Shown here piece by piece: positions 41,254 to 51,141 of a DNA stretch of 64,000 bases. The stretch comes from Narthecium ossifragum (taxonomy: Eukaryota; Streptophyta; Magnoliopsida; Dioscoreales; Nartheciaceae). Numbering within the stretch: the stretch's first letter is position 1; each line of letters starts with the position of its first letter. The notes beneath the pieces are model-generated. The model was not told the DNA's origin. It made no database searches and worked only from the letters and a program-made list of their open reading frames with translations. The translations under genes and the position numbers were made by a program. The DNA lies in assembly GCA_963920575.1 (NCBI GenBank), contig OY986967.1, positions 9,914,061 through 9,978,060 of the forward strand, given 5' to 3'.

Positions 41254-42266
41254 TAACCTGGCTCTCGGCCTCTAACTTGGCTTCGAACCCTACTACAAGT
41301 CATCTCAATCGAGTGTAAATAGCTTTGGACTCCCAATCTATCAAGGTCCCCCAATCAAACACTACTTGCCCCCTCATACAAGTGTAAGTGCACAAGTGGA
41401 TTGGATCACTTAAATGTCCTTAATGCATGACAAGAAGAATTAAAGTAGAAGAATAACACTACTCATGAAATGATTCGCCAAATTTTACAAAGCATGGGAA
41501 TCAAAATGAATTATGCGATAGTCATCCATGCTAGCATAAGAGTTGAAAATTTTTCGCATATTTACCAATCAAATAAACAAATAAACGTGTGACTAATTGT
41601 AGATCGATCACAGGTTATCTATAATCATGATGCAATCATACCCCCTAACTTAAACGGGTTTGTCCTCAAGCACGGAAGAAGGATAAAGTGTAGAGATAAC
41701 CTTGTGACGAAACGGCCGAAAATGTAACCTTGACAAAAGAAATGAAAGGAGTTACAGTCAAGGTTAGTCGTGAAAAATCGTATTATTGTGATGTCAAAAT
41801 GTCGTATTTTGCGTTGCTATCCATAGCTCGTATGCCCTGTAAAAACATAGAAGAAATACCACCCATAGCATTATGGAAATCAAAGAATAGATATGACAAA
41901 TTTTGAGAAAAATTGGGCAGCATTCCCTCTATTTATTCAATACGCCCAAGGGCTGTACAAAGATGCCATTTGCATCCAACATGTTTACATTCATTCAAAT
42001 TGAAAATACAGAAATGTAACACCAATCTTCATTTACAAACATACATTCACATCCACCAATATACATCCACATTCAGACAGACACACCCGGGGCACACCCC
42101 CATACCAAAAATCGTGTATATATATAATCACTAACATCGAAGCCAACCATATACAAAGATAGAGCAGTGGAATACAAAAAGTTACCCACCCTCCAATCAC
42201 AAAAAGAGATCCACTCTAACCATCCAGAAAATACAGAAAATACAGAATACCCCTAGATACAGGCTA
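41254..42266 (-). other. 3' region of the Athila element with a second polypurine-like site
   Basis: No coding frame is recognised. At 41637-41675 the minus strand reads CGTGCTTGAGGACAAACCCG then TTTAAGTTAGGGGGTATGAT, a near copy of the terminal polypurine tract context at 40422-40455. The rest is AT-rich. Confidence 0.7.
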
Positions 42267-43745
42267 TCATCCCTGAGGTCTCTGCTCTGGAAAGTGAAGA
42301 GGACGGTAAGGCACAATAGCAGTGACCGGCGGAGGTGGTGGGTGGATGGCATCGAGACGGGCAAGGATAGTCGACGCGACCAAGTGAAGTGAGGTGGTGT
42401 CCTGGCGTAGGGCGGCGACACGCGCGTCTACCTCGTCCAGCCGCTGCAGTACTGCGGACTGGAACGCCCGCTGCTCCCTATAGATCTCACCCATGGTGGG
42501 GTGCTCTACAGGTCCGAACTCAGGTAGGGGGCAGCGAGGACGTGGCTGCCGGACAGGCGCCCCGGCCTTCCTCATATGGCCGAGGACCTTGCCCCAGGTG
42601 GGGCCACCGAAGCGCGCAAACCGGAGGGCCTCGTCGGAAACGGTCGGCTCGCCCTCGGGGACTAAGTCCTGGCTCGATAGAAATGCCGAAATAAGGCACG
42701 GGTGTGGCACGGCCTTCTTGGCAAAGCTCGTTGTCTTGTCTCTGACTGCCCCGCTGTAGAAGTGCAACATGTCATCAAGAATCTGCTGAGGTATGTTGAC
42801 CACCGAATTCTTGGCCAACAACCACAATACGCACAACCAATGACCAGTTCGATACTGGTCATGGCCATTCTGGAAGACATTTCGACGCAGAATATCGTCG
42901 AATAGCCAAAATGGAGGCGACAGCTCTGCTCGTGTGAATTTTCCCCCGCCTATGTGATCCGGGTTAAGGACAAGATGAGCCTCGCTGGTATGCTGATATA
43001 CTTCCTCCGGCCGGGCCGTATGAAGACCGGGGCAGAACATCGGAATTGCCAACACTTCGCTGATTGCCTTGGCCGTCAAGGTCAAGTCGACCCCATCAAT
43101 AATGGAGGTGAAGCCAAGGCAGGGGAAGTACCCATCGACAGCGTCATGCCGCTCATCCCCGTAGGCGATGGCTGTCATGTTCTGGTAGAACATGCAAACC
43201 AGCCTAGGGTACACCGTGGTCTCAGGTGTACAAATAGGAAGAAGACCACGGTTCTCCAACATCTCAATGGAGTCCTGGGCATGCTCTACAGTACGAAAGT
43301 GCTCCACATTGAATGTATACTCGAGGTTTACCTCCCGCTGCCACGCTGGACGGAGACCTCGGACGAGCGTGGGCGCAGTGGACGGCCGGGTCTGCTTCTT
43401 GATCTTCTTAGACTGGCGAGGGTTTGTTGGGGCAGCCTTCTTCCGTTTGGAGGTCGCCGGAGCCGTGGGTAGAACAGCCAGAGCTCGTGTGGAGGACGTA
43501 GAGGCTGCCCTCGGAGTCCTCACTGGCCGGGACGATGATGATGGAGGTATGGAAGCTTGAGTGGGTGATGCTGGTGGGGAAGACGGTGACGCCGGAGGGG
43601 TGGAAGCTCGGCGTGGAGGTGATGGTGAAGCCGGAGGTCTAGCTGAAGGTGCGGAGTCCGGGCGTGCCGGTGGAGTGGAGGACGAAGCGGCGACCTTGCC
43701 CTTCCCGGTGGCCTTCTTGGCGGCGGCGGTTGGCTTGCGACCCAT
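42267..43745 (-). CDS. Extra 3' ORF of the Athila element (plant transposon protein domain)
   Basis: An open frame of 492 residues from the preferred start MGRKPTAAAKKATGKGK (43745); the frame stays open upstream to 44027 (586 residues), but that part is low-complexity Pro/Arg. Order: Pro/Ser/Ala-rich N-terminus, nuclear-localisation-like SKRKKAAPTNPRQSKKIKKQ, a globular middle (YPRLVCMFYQNMTAIAYG, ISEVLAIP, GHWLCVLWLLAKNSVVNIPQ), and a C-terminal coiled-coil-like LQRLDEVDARVAALRQD. It resembles the ORF at 16177-17406 in order and wording. No signal peptide or membrane span is seen, so it is not an envelope protein. Role unknown. Confidence 0.78.
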   Translation of the reverse strand: MGRKPTAAAKKATGKGKVAASSSTPPARPDSAPSARPPASPSPPRRASTPPASPSSPPASPTQASIPPSSSSRPVRTPRAASTSSTRALAVLPTAPATSKRKKAAPTNPRQSKKIKKQTRPSTAPTLVRGLRPAWQREVNLEYTFNVEHFRTVEHAQDSIEMLENRGLLPICTPETTVYPRLVCMFYQNMTAIAYGDERHDAVDGYFPCLGFTSIIDGVDLTLTAKAISEVLAIPMFCPGLHTARPEEVYQHTSEAHLVLNPDHIGGGKFTRAELSPPFWLFDDILRRNVFQNGHDQYRTGHWLCVLWLLAKNSVVNIPQQILDDMLHFYSGAVRDKTTSFAKKAVPHPCLISAFLSSQDLVPEGEPTVSDEALRFARFGGPTWGKVLGHMRKAGAPVRQPRPRCPLPEFGPVEHPTMGEIYREQRAFQSAVLQRLDEVDARVAALRQDTTSLHLVASTILARLDAIHPPPPPVTAIVPYRPLHFPEQRPQG

Positions 43746-44134
43746 TGGAGGTGAGTGGAGAGGAGGAGATCGCCGTAGGGTGAAGGGGGACGACGAAGGT
43801 GGCCGGCGACGATGATGATGGAAGTTGCGACGGCGCCGTTGGGAGGTGAGGGACGAATGTGGATGGCGCCGGGGTCTATTGAGGGTAGGGGAGTGAAGAA
43901 GATGACCGGCGACGAGGAGCTTGGTGTTGCGGCGGCACCGGTGGCTTGAAGGGGGTGATGGTGAAATGTGGACGGCGCCGGGGTCGATTGAGGGTAGAGG
44001 AGTGAAGAAGGTGGGTAGGGGAGGCACTGGGAGGTAGGAGGCGGTGGCTCGATGGATGGCGGCGGCGAAATGCGCCGGAGGCGGGGACGAAGGAGGGCGG
44101 GGCGCCGTCGTCTCTCGAGGAAGGAAAGGGGGAG

Positions 44135-44617
44135 GATCGATCTTAGGGCTTGTGAGCCCTAAGTCGATCCGCTGGGGTTTATATTTTTTTCAAAAACCCC
44201 GCAAAGGATCGATCTTCCTCAAGTAGAAGATCGATCTTTTGCCACGTGGCAGCATCGTAACGGTTCAACTTAAGTCGTGCTGACGTGTCAAGTGAGTAAG
44301 ATCGATCTTTCTATTCTCAAGGATCGATCATCAAGAAACCATCCCTCTGTGACGAATTAATTCGCATAAATGATCGATCATGAGGGATAGAAGGATCGAT
44401 CTTCTCAAAACCAACCCTCTGTCACGATAAATTCGCAAAAATGATCGATCATGGGGTATGGAAGGATCGATCTTCTCAAAATCAATCCCCTGTCACGAAT
44501 TAATTCGCAAAAAATGATCGATCATGAGGGATAGAAGGATCGATCACTCGCCCCCAGGTTCCAGCGTACATTCAATCGGACATAAAGGATCGATCCTCAC
44601 CGCTTGGAGGATCGATC
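44135..44617 (-). promoter_or_regulatory. Internal GATCGATC-pair array with TATA upstream of the Athila extra ORF
   Basis: GATCGATC starts: 44207/44229, 44300/44322, 44372/44394, 44443/44465, 44516/44538, 44588/44610, all exactly 22 bp apart, with pair-to-pair steps of 93, 72, 71, 73 and 72 bp. Spacers repeat (T/C)CTGT(C/G)ACGA-TAATTCGCA, like the LTR spacers. On the minus strand AATATAAACC (about 44177-44185) follows, then a hairpin (44134-44170) and the ORF. An internal promoter is inferred. Confidence 0.55.
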
Positions 44618-44962
44618 TTTTGTGTACCAAAATGCAAAACTGGGCTGAAAACCTGGGAATTCGCCCCATACACCCCAAACATGAATACTAGGCTCCTTAG
44701 GCATGAAAAATACCACCAAAACAGCCCTCCAAACCAAACAAAACATCAATTGTCCCACAAATTCAACATACCATATTGACATCACAATTATTCCAGCAAA
44801 GATCAAATCAAAAACACACCAAAATCAAACATGCAAAGAATGGGAAAAACAATCAATCATGCAAAGAAGAAATAACAAACAAAAACAGAAAAATACGAAG
44901 AAAGGATGGGTTGCCTCCCACCAAGCGCTAAATTTACCGTCTATAGCTAGACGCAATAAAGC

Positions 44963-46207
44963 TCAAGTATCATATGGTTCCGCCAACATAACGGTTGGCT
45001 CAAGAGTGATGTCAAGAGGGAAACTATGAATATAAGGTTTCAAACGTTGACCATTAACAGTGAATGTAGCCCCCGAGAAGGGATTTTGCACCTCAACAGC
45101 TCCATGGGTGAAAACCTTAGTGACATCAAATGGACCATCCCACCTAGTCTTAAGTTTTCCCGGGAAAAGCCGAAGACGTGAATTGTATAGCCAAACCTTA
45201 TCCCCAACATCAAAGGTTTTCCGAACTATGAGTTTATCATGAAAAACTTTAGTCCGGGCCTTGTAGATTTTGGTATTCTCATAAGCCTCATTCCGAATTT
45301 CTTCAAGCTCATGAAGTTGGAGTTTCCTATTGCTTGAAATATCATTAGCGTCCCAATTGAGAGCTTGAATTGCCCAAAACGCTTTATGTTGAATCTCTAC
45401 CGGGAGATGACAAGGTTTTCCGAAGACCAATCGGAATGGCGACATCCCGATTGGCGTCTTGTAGGCCGTTCGATAGGCCCACAAGGCATCATTGAGCTTA
45501 AAAGCCCAATCCCTCCGGTCGATTCTCACAACTTTTTCGAAGATCCGCTTGATCTCGCGATTGGACACCTCAACTTGGCCACTAGTTTGAGGATGGTAAG
45601 GCGTGGCTACCTTATGAGTAATTCCATATTTTTCACAAAGAGATTTAAAATGCCGGTTGGTGAAGTGAGGGCCACCATCGCTTATGATGGTCCTCGGGAA
45701 GCCGAAACGAGTGAAAATATTGGAATGCAAGAATTTCAACACGACTTTATGATCATTTGTTTTCGTGGCAATTGCCTCCACCCATTTGGAAACATAATCC
45801 ACCCCTACCAAAATGTATAAGTAGCCTTTTGATTGAGGGAATGGACCCATAAAATCAATACCCCACACATCGAAAACTTCACACACAAGAATGGGAGTTT
45901 GGGGCATTTCATTTCGTCTAGAGATTGTGCCAACTTGTTGACACCGGAGGCAAGCTTTGGCAAAATTGTGAGAATCACGGAATATGGTAGGCCAATAGAA
46001 ACCGCATTCAAAAATCTTGGCGGCGGTCTTCCTACCGGAGAAATGTCCACCACAAGGATGAGAATGACAATGAGTGAGGATGGACGTAACTTCCGATTCG
46101 GGAACACATCTTCTCAACAATTGATCCGGACATCGTTTGAGCAAGTATGGATCGTGCCAAAAATAGTTCTTGATATGTGAGAAGAATTTATTACGATCAT
46201 TTTTGGA
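44963..46207 (-). pseudogene. Athila integrase
   Basis: The frame continues from RNase H after TGA at 46208-46210. It shows the zinc-binding region ([31 protein letters not shown]), the integrase core ([27 protein letters not shown], the NREIK catalytic glutamate region) and a C-terminal module ([29 protein letters not shown]). The core domain is intact; expression would require readthrough of two upstream stops. It inserts element DNA into the chromosome. Confidence 0.9.
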
Positions 46208-47122
46208 TCAAAAGAGTGGAATTTGCCCGGTGGTGAGATAATTGACAATATGAGCGAACCACGGCTTGGGAAATTGATCGATGGCCAAAAGATGCTCGTC
46301 CGGGAACAACTCATTGATCGGAATGGAGTCTAAGATGTGCTCGGACGATAGCCTAGAGAGATGATCCGCTACAACATTGGAGGAGCCCTTTTTATCCTTA
46401 AATTCAAGATTGAACTCTTGGAGGAGCAAAATCCATCGAAGCAAGCGTGGCTTGGCATCCTTCTTGGAGAACAAATACCGCAAAGCGGCATGATCGGTGA
46501 AGATAATGATTTTGGAACCAAGGAGGTAGGATCGAAATTTCTCCAAAGAAAAGACTATCGCTAGCAATTCTTTCTCAGTAGTCGTGTAATTGACTTGAGC
46601 GTCATTCAAGGTTTTGCTAGCATAGCATATGACATGAGGGAGTTTATCAATCCGTTGGCCCAAAACAGCGCCCACGGCATAGTCCGAGGCGTCGCACATG
46701 ATTTCGAACGGGAGTGAATAGTCGGGTGCATGCACAATGGGTGCGGAAGACAAGGCCTCACGAAGAGTGATATAGGCATGCATGCAAGGATCATCAAAGA
46801 TGAAAGGAACGTCTTTAGCAAGTAAGGCACAAAGAGGACGAGAGATTTTGCTAAAATCCTTGATGAAGCGACGATAAAAACCCGCATGCCCAAGAAAAGA
46901 TCGGATTTGTCGAACCGATGATGGAGGAGGAAGTTTAGAGATGAGTTCAAGTTTGGCCTTATCAACTTCTATCCCCCTACTTGAAACAACATGGCCCAAC
47001 ACAATCCCCTCATTCACCATAAAATGACTCTTCTCCCAACTCAAGACTAGGTTTGTTTCCTCACACCTAGCTAAGACTTTGGTAAGATTCTCAAGACAAG
47101 AGTCAAATGATTGGCCAAAGAC
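46208..47122 (-). pseudogene. Athila RT C-terminal part and RNase H
   Basis: In the same frame after the stop at 47123: [55 protein letters not shown], then RNase H ([45 protein letters not shown]). It ends at TGA 46208-46210, where the family has a tryptophan. Catalytic aspartates are visible. Confidence 0.9.
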
Positions 47123-50100
47123 TCAAAAGTCATCCATGAAGATCTCTAGAAAGTGTTCGATCATGTCTCCGAAGATGGCTAACATGCAACGTTGAAACGT
47201 TGCCGGTGCATTACAAAGACCGAAGGGCATCCGCCGGTAGGCGAAGGTACCAAAAGGACAAGTAAATGTCGTTTTCTCTTGGTCCTTAGGATCAATTGCC
47301 ACTTGGTTATAACCGGAGTAGCCATCAAGGAAGCAATAGAAACTTTGTCCGGCAAGTCTCTCCAAAATTTGGTCGATGAAAGGAAGGGGGAAATGGTCTT
47401 TTCGAGTGAATGAATTCAACTTCCGGTAATCAATACATACTCGCCATCCCGTAGTTTGGCGAGTAACAATGCTTTCTCCCTTCTCATTCTTAATCACGGT
47501 AATGCCCGATTTCTTGGGCACTACTTGGGTTGGACTCACCCATTTGGAATCCGAGATGGGGAAAATGACCCCCGCCTCAAGGAGTTTAAAGACCTCCTTC
47601 AACACCACTTCCCTCATGTTTTGGTTCAATCGACGTTGAAACTCAATGACACTCTTAGACTCATCTTCTAAATGTATGCGGTGCATGCATATAGATGGAT
47701 CTATCCCCTTGAGATCGGTAATGGACCACCCAATGGCCCTCTTGTGTTTGGTGAGCACCTTAATGAGTTTGCCCTCTTGTGCAAGAGTCAAGGATGAAGA
47801 GATGATCACCGGGAGGGAGCAATTTGGCCCAAGATACTCATATTTCAAATTGGATGGCAAGGGTTTCAACTCTAAAATTGGTGGCTTAATCAAAGATGGG
47901 GGTGCCGGTGTGGAGGAAATAGGTGGCAATGGCTCAAAAGAAGTTTTCCGAAAGGCCATGGCACAAGCATGTTCAAATTCATCGAGTAAATCCGAAGTGG
48001 GTAAATCTGCATCTTGCAACGCATTAAAAACCATCGGAAAATCACTGAAAGTCAACACTTCATCACGTAAACCCGGAAAATCCTCTTCACAAATCGGCAA
48101 CTCATCAAAATTTAAAACCTCATCACCACTCGATAAAGAGTCATCACAAGCATCAACAAATGAGTCACAAGCATCATCCATATCCAAATTTGCAACCATC
48201 ACATCATTTGCACATTCATCCACAATATCATCATCCACCAAAGATTCAACCATAAAACATTCATTCCCATGCATAGATTGTTTAGTAGCATCAAAAATAT
48301 TTAATTTCAATTCCATATTCCCGAAGGTAACGGTCATGATGCCACTCCTACAATTGATGCATGCATTGGCCGTAGCCAAGAAAGGTCGGCCAAGTATGAT
48401 GGGAATGGATTTCTTATGTCTAACACCCGGTTCCATTTCAAGTACAACGAAATCGACCGGGAAGACACATCTATCAACCTTGACTAAAATGTCTTCAAGA
48501 ACACCCCGTGGTGTCTTGATAGATCTATCGGCCAATTGCAACGTCATTGAAGTCGGTTTGAGCTCTCCTAAGCCAAACTTACAAAACAAGGAGTATGGCA
48601 TAAGATTCACACTAGCTCCTAAATCAAGAAGAGCCCCCTCAATCAATTGATCTCCTATTATGCAAGAAATGGTAGGAGTGCCGGGGTCTCTCAATTTCGG
48701 AGGTAGATCAAGTTGAAGAATAGAGCTAACTTGCTCCGTTAGGAAAAGCTTTTTGGAGACATGAGACTTGGATTGCCTCTTATGGGTACACAAGTCCTTC
48801 AAAAATTTGGCATAAGAAGGAACTTGCTTAATGGCATCCAACAAGGGAAGGTTGATGTGGACCTTCTTAAAAAGTTCTAGCATTTCCTCATATTTGCCAC
48901 TCTTCCAAGGTTGAGATGTGGCTTGAGGATCCACTAGTGCTTGAGGGTATGGAGCCCTAGGAATGTATGATTTAGTTGGTAGCGGATCGAGTGAAATAGG
49001 CTCATTTTCCTTAGAAGATGGCAATGAACTTGAGGGATCATGAGGGGCATGATGAGGTGATGCTTGAGAGTCATTCATTGAAGTTGGTAAATGAGGTTCA
49101 TGCCCTTGCTCTAATGTGGTGTCTTTGGACATCTCCACATTAGGAAAAATCTTTCCACTTTGGAGGGTAGTGACCGCTTGCACTTCCTCATGAGTGGAAT
49201 CAACGAAATGTTGGCCTTTAGGGTTTGCTATGGGTTGACTAGGAAGTCTACCCTCCTCCCTTCTTGCTATAGTATTGGCCAATTGGCCTATTTGCACTTC
49301 CAACTTTGCAATGGATTGGGAATGAGAATGCAAAAGTTGGGTACTTGACTCAAAAGAGTCCAAAGCCTTGAGAAGCCTTTCCTCAATACAAGGATCACGT
49401 TTAGGAGCTTGAGGGGCTTGATGGGCTTGATAGGGGGCTTGGTATGAAGAAGGCCCAGGTGGCCTTTGATTCCAATTTGGATGGTGAGAGGATTGTGGAT
49501 AACCCGCCACTTGAGAGGGATAAGCATTAGGGGCTTGAGGTGGATATGCATGAGGAGCTTGAGGTGGCCGGTAGGTGGATTGATTTTGAGGAGGTGGATT
49601 AGAATGATATGGCACTTGGTACCTAGGAGGGTAGCTCGGGGCTTGATTGCCCGCAATTGGAGGCCTAGGATTGTATACATTTGGAGGTTGTTGGCCGGGA
49701 TTTCTCCATGAGAAATTTGGATGATCCCTAAGACCGGGATTGTACGTATTTGAGTATGGGTCATAGGTAGGTTTGGATTGATTGAAGACCGCATTAATGT
49801 GCTCTTGTACGAGCTCCGGATAATCACATGCCAAATGGCATTCGGTAACTTGGTGACCGAGAGTCGAGCACAAGAAGCAAAGTTCTCCCAATGATGGAGA
49901 ATTCGGTGAGTAACTAGATGAAGGAGGAGGAGTAGGGATTTGATTCAAAGAATGAGCAAGTACTTGATCAAATTTCCTACTTAGAGTATCAATTTGTTGT
50001 GCAACACGGGTGGCTTCGGATAACTCTAATACTCCTCTAGAATTGGATTGTCCCTTAGGGCTTGAAGTATCCCTAATATTCCTTGAAGTGAAAGCATGAT

Positions 50101-50881
50101 TTTGGGAATTAATGGCAAGCTTTCCAAATAAGATCCATGAGTCCTCAAATGGGTTGGTCATGAATACCCCACCGCACGCGATGTCTACGTCTTGTTGATG
50201 ACGTAGTCTAAGACCATTGTAAAAATAATCAACAAGAGACCATTTAGGGATTTGATGGTGTGGGCATTTTCTAAGAAGCTCTTTAAATCTATCCCAAGCA
50301 TCATGAAATGGTTCGTCATCTTCTTGACGAAAAGTTGCTATTTGGGTTCTCATTTCATGAGTCTTAGCGATAGGAAAGAACTTTTCTAAAAAAACACTTT
50401 GTAATTGGTCCCATGTAGTGATCGTTTGGGGCTCAAGGGATCCTAACCAATGCTTGGCTTTGCCCTTCAAGGTAAATGGGAACAACTTTAATCTCATAGC
50501 ATCCTCGGTAAAGTTTGGGATTTTGACCGTGGAACTCTTTTCGAGGAAGTCTTCTAAGTGATAATAAGGGTCCTCATTACTCAAGCCGTGGAAGTTTGGA
50601 AGGTATTTAAGTAATTTAGGCTTAAACTCGTAATGTGCGGCTTGAACAACGGGTTGTTGTATGCCCGATGTAGGTGCAAAAGTAGTAGGGACATAATAAT
50701 CCCTCATACTCCTACGGTCCGGGACGAGATTGGCATTAGGATTGGGGTCCGGGTTGGGAACATCCATGACTTGAGGAAAAAGGAGATCCTTATGCAAGGG
50801 TATGCTTGAAGATGTCCTAGAATCTAGGAATGCTTGCAATGTGATATCTAAATCTGAATCCGAATCCTCATGCACACTCAT
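47123..50881 (-). pseudogene. Athila gag, protease and RT N-terminal part
   Basis: 1252 residues from MSVHEDSDSDLDITL. Gag domain about 90-260 (FTLKGKAKHWLGSL, WDRFKELLRKCPHHQ), zinc knuckle C335-C338-H343-C348, Pro/Gln-rich spacer 380-490, a helical segment 500-545, protease with D753 in LLDLGASVN, RT from about 1030 (VCIDYRKLNSF at 1148, FGLCNAPATFQ) to the catalytic FMDD, where TGA (47123-47125) ends the frame one residue later. The same frame continues to 44963, so gag-pol was one 1973-codon reading frame with two nonsense codons. Start chosen as the first Met after the PBS leader. Confidence 0.93.
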
Positions 50882-51117
50882 TCACACATATAAGAACTTG
50901 GACCATACAAGGTAAGAGATACATTACAGTGGGCTGGTCCAAGAACTTTGTATCTTCGCCCGTAGATGAGTCGCTTCGCCGCTCGGAAGCTTCACCTACA
51001 ACCACAAAAAGATATACACTATAAACAACGTTCTATTTTTGGTATTTTGTAATAAAAGAAAATAAAGCAATCTAAATGAATGAAGGAATTTATCAAGTAA
51101 GAAATTCAAATCACAAG

Positions 51118-51135
51118 TCCCCGGCAACGGCGCCA
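51118..51135 (-). other. Primer-binding site, tRNA-Asp
   Basis: Minus-strand TGGCGCCGTTGCCGGGGA, the classic Athila PBS, six bases from the LTR end at 51142. Confidence 0.92.
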
Positions 51136-51141
51136 AAAATT

